Source: Cunninghamia lanceolata (lineage: Eukaryota; Streptophyta; Pinopsida; Cupressales; Cupressaceae). From it: a stretch of DNA of 64,000 nucleotides. Both the position numbers and the translations under genes were made by a program. Below, piece by piece: positions 32,401 through 41,565 of the stretch (position 1 is the first letter of the stretch; each line of letters begins with the position of its first letter). The DNA lies in contig BSBN01000860.1 of assembly GCA_027924645.1 (NCBI GenBank), positions 6,386,001 to 6,450,000 on the forward strand, read 5' to 3'. A model generated the notes under the pieces. That model had not been told where the DNA came from. It worked only from the letters and a program-made list of their open reading frames with translations, and searched no databases.

Positions 32401-34646
32401 GGATATTCTGCCATCTCGTGTTACTAGGTTGAGGACAAAAGGGAAAAGAAAGAAGCAGACTTCTGAAACAATAATTGTTGATTTAAATTCAGAGGAAGAA
32501 TCAGAAGAGCCTATGGGTGACAAAGAGGCAAGCCCAAATAGAACAAAGGTAGTTGACACTGGGTTACAGTCAGGGGCTGTTCTGGAGACCCCTGAGATGT
32601 TAATGATTTCAAATGAACCCTCTGATGGAGAGAACCCCAGGAAGACAACCTCAGCCCCTGCACCAAAATGGCTAGAGAGCTCTATCTCTGATAAGAAAAA
32701 GGTGATTCCTTTTGTTGTCCCTTTAGAGGACATGGTAGGTAAATGTTTGGGGAAAACCCCCAAGTCCAAAAGACTCAAGACGACATCCAGAATAGATATT
32801 GACCCAAACACTGGTAATTGGAGTGCTAAAATTGCTAAGCTAGTAACTGAAGAAGAGGTGTAGAACCCAACAGTGCATGATTTCACTGTGGAGAGAGTGG
32901 ATCTTGGTGCTGCCTCCAGAGCTGCAGATGTCCACCACCTTGAAGCTTCTACTAAAAGGATGGTCAGTCGAACATTGAAGGATGAAAAGGACAAGGGGGA
33001 GTTGAAACAAACTCTGTGCTCAATGGCAGAGTACATTGAAGCTATTAACAATCCTAACCCACAGCCGATTTCACAGCTTCCCTTGTCTTTTGACCCAACA
33101 TCACCTGTCAATCAAAAGATGTTAGACCAGGTTCATAAAAGCAAAATGGTGACAAAAATGTTTAACAGTTGGTTGGATAACATTGAGCAGAAAGGAACTG
33201 AATACATCCGTGAGCTCAAGGGTATATATGACCTGACTACTGCCACCGTTGAAAATTTCAAAGCACAGGTCGCTGTTTGGGCGAAAGATGAGGGCAAATG
33301 GACGAATGTAATAAATCAGATGGATGAAGTTCAAAAATATGGGCTGGAGAAGTTTTTGGCAGAAAAGAATCTGATTGGTGTGGATGAGGATTTGTTATAT
33401 GTGAACAAGAAAAATATTGAGTGGAGGAACTCCATATCTCGACAAGGGCGCTTTGAACTCACAAAGCTAATTAAGGAGATAACGGAATTTACTCAATCAC
33501 TGCAACATGATTTGCAATGTATCGATGTTAAATACTTAAAAGATGATGGAAAGCCTGTGGAAGATGTTGAAGCAGTGGTCCAGTCTTTCAGAGATAAAAT
33601 CAACTTTGTTAAAGAAAATGATAATATTTTAATTGAAGATTTCTCCAGAATTTCTAAAGTTGAGTCACTGCTTTATCTCTGCATTGACGCACTCCTAGAA
33701 CACAAAGAAAATTTTAGGAAAATGCGAAGGGAAAAGGAAGTTTGGAAATCAAGAATGAAGCATATAGGTATACCAAACTTCCCTAAAATTCAGGAGTTTG
33801 TTGCTGCCTTTTAGGAGTGGAAGACCCAACGTGCTTCCCAGGCTACCGATAGCAAATCAGGAGATGCTGATTCGTCGCCCCAATCATAATCTCATTGGCT
33901 TGTTCTCTTTTCAGTTCCTCTTTATGTTATTTTCAGCAAACTTGTTTCTTTAAAATCAGTTGTTTAAACTAAATCCCATATGGGTCAGAGTTATGTTAAC
34001 TCTGGATTTAATTTACTCAAGGACATAATTAAGACTGGTATATTTATAGTTTTTTTTTTTAAAAGGCTAGGGGGGGAGAGAGAAATTTAGGAAAAGAAAA
34101 GGAGAAGAAAATTTCTAGCGAACGGTTTAGAGTTTTACATTATGTGATAATTGTCTGAGTAATTTTCATCTGTGAATGGGAAGAAGAAACAATTACTACC
34201 TATTTGGATCTGTGTGTCTGAATGTGTGGAATTAGATTTTCTGTGTGAAATCTCCTTTCATCTGGTAATTGCTCTTTATTTGGACACTTGTCATATATGT
34301 TTTATTCTTTATTGGTTCAGCAAGTTCGAATGAATGTTTTCATGTATTTCAATGTACCAAAGTAGAATCTGTGCATTCTATCCTGTTACTGTATAAATTT
34401 ATCGCGTTCATGACATGGCTATATATGAATGTTAGTCTGCCTTAAGCATTTTCTGGTTAAAAGTGCATTTGGATAGTTAAATAGATTGAATTCATTGAAA
34501 ACTTTAAAGGGAGCTATCCCTGAATTCAGAGGGGAACTGAGTTAAAAGGTTCACCCATTTGTTGTTTAACTCATTTGTTCTTCAAAAGAGGGGTATAAAG
34601 TCAGAATAAATTATTTTCAGAATAAGGACAAATCTGTTAACCAACA
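29491..34646 (+). repeat. 3' LTR of the Gypsy element
   Basis: 5,156 bp, starting TGTTACCTGTTGAGTCGCC and ending GTTAACCAACA. Collinear with 18082-23233 and similar throughout, including the GGTTCAA cluster (29640-30215) and the long reading frame. Confidence 0.93.
30698..33889 (+). pseudogene. LTR-encoded reading frame, 3' LTR copy (unknown function)
   Basis: From the ATG at 30698 to TAA 33887-33889 the frame stays in register for 1,064 codons with only three internal stops: TAA 32096, TAG 32861 and TAG 33812. The 5' LTR copy has CAA at the first position and CAG at the third, so those two stops arose here after insertion. TAG 32861 is shared with the 5' LTR (21450), so it was already in the inserted element or reflects a real boundary between two proteins. 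The regions are as described for the other copy: N-terminal globular part, basic Ser/Pro-rich linker and helical C-terminal part (residues such as FNSWLDNIEQKG and KMRREKEVWKSRMKH). The helical part could be a coiled-coil or structural domain. No family is recognised. Confidence 0.78.
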
Positions 34647-34651
34647 AGATG

Positions 34652-35560
34652 TTACTCAAAAATTATGTCACTTAGAAACATTCTGTCTAAGACAATAGGA
34701 TCACGTAGAGTGCCTCTACAATAACCTCTCTTGGTTTTTTATATCTCTAAGACATTTGCCCGTGGTGAAAGGTTTTCTGCTGCCCCAAAAATCATCAGAA
34801 GGAGGCAGTGTAAAGTTGCAAAGGGGTGTAACTTTCGTCCTGCTCCTGATGTTACCAAACTGTTGTTCCAACACATCCGGATGGGTATATTTATGCTAGG
34901 CATGGTCCTATTTTTCACCCAAACATGTCGAAATAGTCCGAGCTACATTGTACCAATGATATCCCTGAAGAGTCCAAAGTGTAAAAAGGCAACAATCTTT
35001 GATGAGATATTACTCAAAAAATGTGTCACTTAGAAACATTCAGTCTAAGGTAACACGATTATGTAGAGTGCCTCTACAATAACCTCTCTTGGTTTTTTAT
35101 ATCTCTGAGGCATTTGCCCGTGGTGAAAGGTTTTCTGCTGCCCTAAAAATCGTTAGAAGGAGGCAGTGTAAAGTTGCAAAGGGGTGTAACTTTCGTCCTG
35201 CTCCTGATGTAACCAAACTAACTATTCCAACGCGTCTGAATGGGTACATTTATGCTACGCATGGTCCTGTTTTACACCCAAACATGTCGAAACAGTCCAA
35301 GCTACATTGTACCGATGATATCCTTAAAGACTCCAAAGTGCAAAAAGGTAGCAATCTTTGACGAGATGTTACTGGAAAACCGTGTCACTTAGAAACATTT
35401 TGTCTAAGGCAACATGATCATGTAGAGTGCCTCTACAATAACCTCTCAGTTTTTTATATCTCTGAGGTATTTACCCGTGGTGAAATATTTTTTGCTGCCC
35501 CAAAAATCCTCAAAAGGAGGCAATATAAAGTTGAAAAGGGGTGTAACTTTCGTCCTACTC
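34652..35560. repeat. ~355-bp tandem array, right part
   Basis: It continues the array of 17165-18076 after the Gypsy insertion; the unit marker GTCACTTAGAAACATT spans about 34665-35400 with spacing of 353 and 361 bp. It fades near 35560. Confidence 0.9.
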
Positions 35561-36420
35561 CATGGCACAAGTTTTAAGTTGATTTCCTCCAAGGTGCCAA
35601 TGTGAGGTTGTTTTGATAGCAAAGGGCGCCTTGATTCATGATTTTGAATCTCCTTCCTCCTAGGTGCCAAAATGGATAGTTTAGACAAGAAAAGGTGCCT
35701 TAGTATACTTAGCTCATTTCTTGGCAATTTGATGGCTTCAATCACTTGTTCAAACCTATAGGAGACCATTTTACACTTAGGCACTAGATCTTAGGATTTA
35801 GAACATCTTCCTTTAAGGCGCCAAAATGAGGTTATTTAGACACAAAAGTGTGCCTCCATACAAGATGCTTATTCTCCTTCCACTTAGGCGCTCATTCATG
35901 ATGATCCAAGTGACAATAGGCGCCTAGACTTCCTTTGGTAAGATTCAGTCATTTTGAAGGATCTAACACTAGGTGCTACAGTTGGAAGTGATTTGAAGTT
36001 CATTTTCCTCTAGGTGCCCAAAATGGATGGTGGAGACAAGAAAAGGCACCTAGGCTTCTTTTGATGATTTTCAAAGTCTTCCTAAGTTATATTATGTTAT
36101 AGTGACCCTTAGGTGCAAATGGATGATCTAGGATGACTCTAGGTGCATATCCAAGGTGATATCTTTCTAGGTGCAATCTTCACTAAGTTTAGACTTCACT
36201 TTACATCAAGGCGCCAAAATGGATAGTTTAGAGAGAGGCAAAAATGTGCCTAGAAGTATGATGCTCAGTTTGATATGTTTGATCAACTTTGATAATCAAG
36301 ATGAATTACCTCCCTTAAGGTGCCATCCTTTATACTTTGAAACATCCTTTCAATATCAAGGCATGATTTTGAGGTCGTTTGGATGATGAAAGGTGCCTTG
36401 AGTTCTAGGTAGAGTTTTGA
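35561..36420. repeat. Degenerate array of AGGYGCC...AAAAGGTGCC units
   Basis: At least five related units, at about 35590, 35660, 35815, 36010 and 36205. Each has the form AGGTGCCAAAATGGATAGTT then TAGACAAGAAAAGGTGCC. The half-palindrome GGCGCC is the constant part; spacing is irregular. No gene is seen. Confidence 0.6.
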
Positions 36421-37208
36421 GGTTGTGCAAGTAGAGAAATGCGCATAAGGTCTTAAAGAAAATTTGTTCCTAAAACTAAAATTTTTTGAGGTATGACTTA
36501 TGGAAGCCTATAGCCCTGATGTTATGTTGCATACTAAAATTAGGTAAGACTCAATGTAATCTCATAACCTCACCTTATATGCAAGAGGAATTACATTTAA
36601 TAACCACAATGGTCATCAGGTGCTCATAAGCATGTGATTTTGACTATCTTATTCAAAACAACAAACATACTCTTTGCATCCCAATATGGTATAATAACAA
36701 GAAATTAAGAAATATTTTCAATTGACCAACTCATAAAGAATATGGATCTGGATACTCATTTAAATATTTTCAATTGAGCAACTCATAAAGAATATTAATA
36801 TTTTATGTTCAACATGATGATTCATTTTTTTTAAAATACAACTTTTATCTTTTAGTTCCAAAATGAGGTTTAGGTGATACTTGAATAACAATAGCTAGCT
36901 TATTGGATCAACAAACATCCTATGTAATACAATTGGACATTAAATATTTGAAGTAGCCATCTACAAATATCCATTCAAACATGGATTTATAATGCAAGTA
37001 TGGATGCCATCAATAAAAAAGATTTGTATTAACCAAATATCTATATAGGCATACATCAATATCTGTCGATATAAATATAACATATATACAAAATAGCCAT
37101 ATAGGCTTACAAGAATGCCATATAGGCATACAATGTCAACTATATGCAATACAAAATATATGTCCACAAATGCCATATAGGCATACAACAAAGGAACACA
37201 ATAAAAAG
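36421..37208. other. AT-rich DNA with a CATATAGGCATAC repeat, no gene
   Basis: 36960-37195 contains several copies of GCCATATAGGCATACA and variants. The remainder is unremarkable. Confidence 0.6.
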
Positions 37209-39290
37209 TCATTCCTCTCTGGCTGGTGAAGAGAATAGATCACGGGCAGCCTTTGATCTTCTAGGGGATGGAGACGCATATGTGGGTGGTCTACTACGAA
37301 CCCGAGGATTGCTCCTCCTATTTAGTTCTTCCTACATCTTTAGTTGTTACAATAAAAAGTATAGACATTAATATATAGAAATTACATGTTATAAAAAATA
37401 AAATATTTAACAAAATAATCACTTACCGCTACCATATAATCTGTCTCCCCACTTGCCTCAGTAGAAGGAATAGGCCGTGGTGATGGCATGTCCTATAGAA
37501 ACCATCCAGATAGAAATTAAACTTCAAATCAATAATCTTTTAATTTTTCAAAAATAAACAACTATAACAATGAATATAAATTGAAATTTACTAATCTGCC
37601 TCATACCCCTATCAATGCCATGGAGCTATGAATCACAGAGGTCACACCATGCTCCATTGCCCTATGAACATCAGGAGGTGTCTCCGCAGCCTGCATCATC
37701 TAGAAATAAAACAACATTATTCAATTACGAAAACTATAATAGTGATGCAAATCATGGCTCCTAACATACACACATGTTCATCTAAACATGGAAGTACACA
37801 AAATAAAGCACACAAGTCACATACAAAAATCTAGTAAGTACAATTCATTCATTAAACTATTTATTTTATTACCTCCGTGAAGCTTTGAAATCCACCACCG
37901 TTGGCAGGTGCTGCCGTGAAATCTCCAATATTAACCTATTCAACATCCAAAATCAGATATTAGAATACCATTCATATAACAATGCTATTCACATGTAATA
38001 TTATAATTGTTTAGTAGTTACGTACCCTGACAGTAGATGATCTAGTGTAATATGCAGGTGGAGAACCACTGAAAACTACATCAATGCTATGACCCTAAAA
38101 TTTCATTAAAATCATCAAACTAAATTAGTTAATATTGCATTTCAAAAATGAAATTTAATAAATTCAATTCAATAAACTTGCTAATATTTACTTGAGTATC
38201 AAGGCTGAAAGTCTCACTTAGGAGGTTATCTATTATCACCATCTACTCAGCTGTAGATGTAGCTTGTGCACCTGCGTCCTGACTGTCCATGGGGTCATAA
38301 CCACAGGCTGACCCGCAAGTCTAACAAGCATGAGGTGGGACCCTACTCCTCGCACTATCTCCCAACCCACTATGTGCTACAGGACTGGCATGCTCTATGA
38401 TGCTCTGGGTCAAGGCACTAATGGACTGAAGTGTATCGACCTCAACACTCTCCTTCACAATGGAAGGGATAGAAACATACTCATCAGTTGGTCTACTGAT
38501 TACTCGTCTCACTGCCCACTATGGGTCAACATGTGCCCCTGGTCTATCTTGTGCTGACCCGCTACCTCTACCCTAAAAGTCCCTCATATCAAAATAGTTT
38601 GGCACTTTATTGAGGACAAACTCACAGTAGAGTTTCCTCAAAAAGTATTGTGGGACCTCATTATTATTGCATGGAGGATGGTCAAAAACCATCCACCACG
38701 TCTGCCCAAAATTGTCCCTTATCGCTTGGTTGTTGTACCAATGGATAGGAAACCTCTTGCATGTAATGGGTGGAGGTTGATTTGTTTGTGGATTTGTGAA
38801 AATCGAACACAAGTCTAATTTTATAATTTATAATTTTTTCACATCTTGGTATGACAGCTTGTCTGCATAATAGTCTCTAAACTCTCTCCTCTTATCCGTC
38901 CAACTAGATATTTGCATGCTAATTGAATCTACATTTGATAACATAGATTCAAGGGATTTAGCAAGCATGGACCTATGTAAGGTTGAACTGGAAGGATCTT
39001 TCAACCTTGCAATTATATCTTCAATTTCTTTTTTGTTGTTTTCAATTTGCCCCATTATATTTTCTTGTGTTCCAGGGGCATGTCGAGGAATGGATGGAGG
39101 AGGTTATTGTTCCGTAGGTATTTCCTCCTCAGGATTTTGTGGATTTTGAGGAGGAGGAGGAGGAGGAGGTGCATTAACATTTCTTGACAATTAATAAAAT
39201 TTACATCAAAAATCAACTCAAACCTACTTATTTAGAAACAAATTCAAACAAAAATAAAATAAAACTCACTCATTTGTCATGCTCGACGTC
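37209..39290 (-). pseudogene. Multi-exon minus-strand gene of the DNA transposon, unknown function
   Basis: Seven exon-like segments with matching GT-AG borders: about 39290-39272, 39185-38194, 38094-38026, 37935-37873, 37699-37611, 37492-37426 and 37331-37209. Splice signals read on the minus strand include GTACGT, GTAAGT, TTTCTAG and GATGTAG. Exon 2 starts with an eight-proline run, then a coiled-coil-like part (KKEIEDIIARLKDP), then WYNNQAIRDNFGQTWWMVF and LRKLYCEFVLNKVPNYF. The last exon ends RRSKAARDLFSSPAREE and a TGA. Stops inside exon 2 are mostly TAG where the frame otherwise continues. It lies next to the right inverted repeat and opposite in direction to the transposase-like gene, like the second gene of two-gene DNA transposons. 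Its function is not known to me; some DNA-binding accessory role is only a guess. Confidence 0.6.
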
Positions 39291-39561
39291 GTGGCAGCAT
39301 TTTGGCAATGAATTGGTAAAATTTTGGTGTTGAATTGACTTTTCCAAAACACGAGTGTGCTTCCTAGGGTTTGCAGGCCACGGGTATAGAGGAGAAAAAA
39401 GAAATGAAATGAGATGATAAGCTTTTTTTATTTATAATAAGTCATAACGCACTCATGTTATAACACAAGCGTGTTATGATTTGGTTTTGACGAGCCTTAG
39501 GCTTGTCATTACCAAACCATAACGCGAGCACGTTATGCATTAATTTTTTTTTAAAACAATT
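39291..39561. other. Right subterminal region with ATAACGCG-type palindromes
   Basis: 39444-39477 and 39519-39536 repeat the motif of 6221-6345 (ATAACACAAGCGTGTTAT and ATAACGCGAGCACGTTAT). GCCTTAGGCTTGTCATTACC at 39494-39513 is the counterpart of 6195-6209. It probably also contains the promoter of the minus-strand gene. Confidence 0.65.
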
Positions 39562-39601
39562 TGGCCACTTTTTGGTCCCCCATCTTTTTGCACTTACCCC
39601 T
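39562..39601 (-). repeat. Right terminal inverted repeat of the DNA transposon
   Basis: Read in reverse it is AGGGGTAAGTGCAAAAAGAT followed by GGGGGACCAAAAAGTGGCC, matching 5379-5430. Confidence 0.8.
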
Positions 39602-39780
39602 AGAATGTTTTTTAGGTTCAGCTAGAGGACCATCAAGAGGTTCAGCTAGAGATTCAGCTAGAGGTTCTTCTAGAAATATATTGCTGGAGTGATTTGTTTG
39701 CAGCCCGGTAGATATATTGCTGAAGTGATTTGTTTGCAAGGCTGATATATTACTAGAGTGATTTTTTTTTGCAGGGCTAT
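39602..39780. repeat. Short repeats beside the DNA transposon
   Basis: TTCAGCTAGAG occurs three times (39618-39662), and ATATATTGCTGRAGTGATTTG with variants occurs three times (39678-39768). Confidence 0.75.
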
Positions 39781-39799
39781 TATATTACTAGAAATGTAA

Positions 39800-39980
39800 G
39801 TTGGAACAAGCTAGAGGTATTATTGGTAGTGCTCTCATGGCCAAAGTATTACATATAAATGATCCAATCTCATATGAGCAAGCTAGAGGGAAGAAAGAAT
39901 GGGAGCAAGCCATGAAAGAGGAATATGATAGAAGAATGCTTGGTATGCTAGAGGTAAACATTAAGAGGGGATAGTAGTAT
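39800..39980 (+). pseudogene. copia pol remnant of the host element
   Basis: The frame reads ALMAKVLHINDPISYEQARG then KKEWEQAMKEEYD, the conserved lead-in to copia reverse transcriptase. The sequence then degrades. This, with the purine tract at 40047-40056, shows that the right LTR belongs to a copia element in plus orientation. Confidence 0.8.
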
Positions 39981-40056
39981 AATGTTCCCCTCTCATTTGT
40001 ATTTCCACTCTCCTTTGTATTCTCTTTGTATTATTCTAGCCAATCTTAAGGGGGGA

Positions 40057-40429
40057 TGTTAAGGATTAAGATTATCTAGAAAATGATAGAATGTTTCTAG
40101 AGCCTTCCATAAGCTAGAACATTCCTAGAGCTATTCTAGAAAAGAACATTCCAGGTTTAAGAGTTTTCTAGAAAGCTAGAATCTTCTAGGCTTCAAATAT
40201 TTTATAGCTATATATATGTGATTGGAGAGAGCTATTGGGTAGAGCCTTTGGATGGCTGCTAGACATAGCCTTTGGATGGCTACTGGATACAACATTTTGG
40301 ATGTAATGTATTGCAAGCTAGATAAATATATTTTTCAGTTGTCTAACTCTGTTTTGCCCTCCGTTTGCTTTGTTCATTGGTGTTATGATTTGCCATGTCT
40401 TTTTGGTGTTTTTTGGACTTGTTCTTACA
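40057..40429 (+). repeat. Right (3') LTR of the host copia element
   Basis: 373 bp, TGTTAAGG...TTCTTACA, matching 4900-5299. Preceded by polypurine TTAAGGGGGGA and followed by the target duplicate ATCTT. Confidence 0.88.
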
Positions 40430-40434
40430 ATCTT

Positions 40435-40880
40435 ATTTTTCAAAATGGCAAATCTATTCAATGTTTTACGAAATTACCTTAACCACTAAAAGAAAATCAT
40501 TTAAAAGATGTAACATACACAAAATCATTCTTTTGATTCTTGCATTGTTCAATACAAAAAAGTTTTGTTTCCTACTTTTAGAAAAAGGAATAGATAATGG
40601 CTAAGCGTTGTATCATTCTTTTCATGTCTTCTATGTAGCCTTACTAATTAAATTAATGCAAACATCCACATATAAGGCAATGATAGTATCAAAGGCAAGT
40701 GAATCTTTGAAGGGATGTAAAAATTGTGTTTTATGTTATTTGCAACTAGATGCACCATTTGAGTGAGTTGAGTTGAGATTTCTTAAATTCTCTCAACCCT
40801 TATAACCAACCATCTCTTTATTTTAAAGTATAATACATAATAGAGGATAAAATTGTCAAGGAATTTGATTATTTGTAAAG
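40435..40880. other. No gene recognised
   Basis: AT-rich flank of the copia insertion; at the empty site it would have joined 4894. Confidence 0.5.
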
Positions 40881-40886
40881 GATGAA

Positions 40887-41560
40887 TATTAGGCATTTAA
40901 AATTTTATAAAATGTCATAAATAAACATTTCTTAGCAAAACCTTATTTTGTCAATCTTGAGGTATCTTGTTTTCCTTCATCTTGTTACATCATCTTCATA
41001 TTTTTCTACATCATCCTTATGCAACTTGATCAAACTACAAGAAAAATTGGTAACAGGTTATTATCATACATTTACAAATTTATAAATGTTGTTTAAAATA
41101 TTATTTGTAAAATGTCATTATAAATAAATATTTTTGGACAAAGTTTCACTTTTCCAATCTTAAGGCATCTTACTTTCCTTCATCTTGCCACACCATCTTC
41201 ATATCTTTCTACATCATCCGTGTGCAACTTGATAAAGTTGCAAAAGAAATTGGTGAAGAGTTAGTATTAGGCATTTACAAATTTATAAAATATTATTTTA
41301 AAAAATATTTGTAAAATAATGTCATAAATAAACATTTTTTTGGCAAAGTTTCACTTTACCAGTCTTGAGGCATCTTGTTTTCCTTCATCTTGCTACATCA
41401 TCTTCATATCTTGCTACATCATCCTTGTGCATAACTCGATCAAACCACAAAACAAATTTCTAAGGGGTTAGTATTAAGAATTTACAAATTTATAAAATGT
41501 TGTTTTAAATATTATGCTATATTTTATCATTATTTAAATATTTTTGTATAGTTTATCGCA
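40887..41560. repeat. ~200-bp tandem repeat, about 3.5 units
   Basis: Units start with GGCATTTACAAATTTATAAA at about 40887, 41058, 41262 and 41473 (171, 204 and 211 bp apart). All but the last contain CTTTCCTTCATCTTG-type and CTACATCATC segments. Confidence 0.85.
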
Positions 41561-41565
41561 AGAAA

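Larger units (their letters stand above)
18082..34646 (+). mobile_element. Ty3/Gypsy retrotransposon with giant LTRs, full-length but decayed
   Basis: TGTTAC...CCAACA termini are flanked by AGATG on both sides (18077-18081 and 34647-34651), a 5-bp target duplication inside one unit of the ~355-bp array. LTRs are 18082-23233 and 29491-34646, about 5.15 kb each. The 6.26-kb interior encodes, in order, gag, a zinc-knuckle-like motif, protease, an extra RNase H, reverse transcriptase, RNase H and integrase. Each LTR contains a further ~1,060-codon reading frame. The integrase has no obvious chromodomain, and the extra RNase H suggests the Tat/Ogre-type branch. The LTRs differ by scattered point changes, a few percent by eye, so the insertion is not recent. 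Numerous stops make it non-autonomous. Confidence 0.95.
5379..39601 (+). mobile_element. Large DNA transposon with terminal inverted repeats, superfamily not assigned
   Basis: The left end AGGGGTAAGTGCAA and the inverted right end start with 14 identical bases, and similarity continues for ~45 bp with small gaps. Inside are a plus-strand transposase-like gene (12819-15831), a spliced minus-strand gene (37209-39290), ATAACGCG-type palindromes near both ends, telomere-like arrays, a B3 gene capture and a ~355-bp tandem array. Subtracting the later Gypsy insertion and its duplicated target leaves about 17.6 kb. No clear target duplication was found; only TA flanks the run GGGG on both sides. Weak inverted similarity may extend ~14 bp further out, so the exact termini are uncertain. 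The two-gene layout recalls PIF/Harbinger or CACTA elements, but the ends do not begin CACTA. Confidence 0.7.
4900..40429 (+). mobile_element. Ty1/copia LTR element hosting the nested insertions
   Basis: Related LTRs at 4900-5299 and 40057-40429 lie in the same orientation. ATCTT occurs immediately before the left LTR (4895-4899) and immediately after the right one (40430-40434), as expected for a single insertion with a 5-bp target duplication. A primer-binding-like TGTATCAGAGCC follows the left LTR. A short copia pol remnant and a purine tract (TTAAGGGGGGA) precede the right LTR. The interior is almost entirely replaced by a DNA transposon (about 5379-39601), so most of gag-pol was deleted. 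The chance alternative, two unrelated solo LTRs with matching flanks, is unlikely but not excluded. Confidence 0.8.

Noticed and set aside
34731..35361. Two related proteins of 100 and 90 residues
   Set aside because: They are translations of successive ~355-bp tandem units, with no conservation of frame over the array.
36961..37212. Minus-strand Tyr-rich membrane-like protein
   Set aside because: It arises from the GCCATATAGGCATACA repeat.
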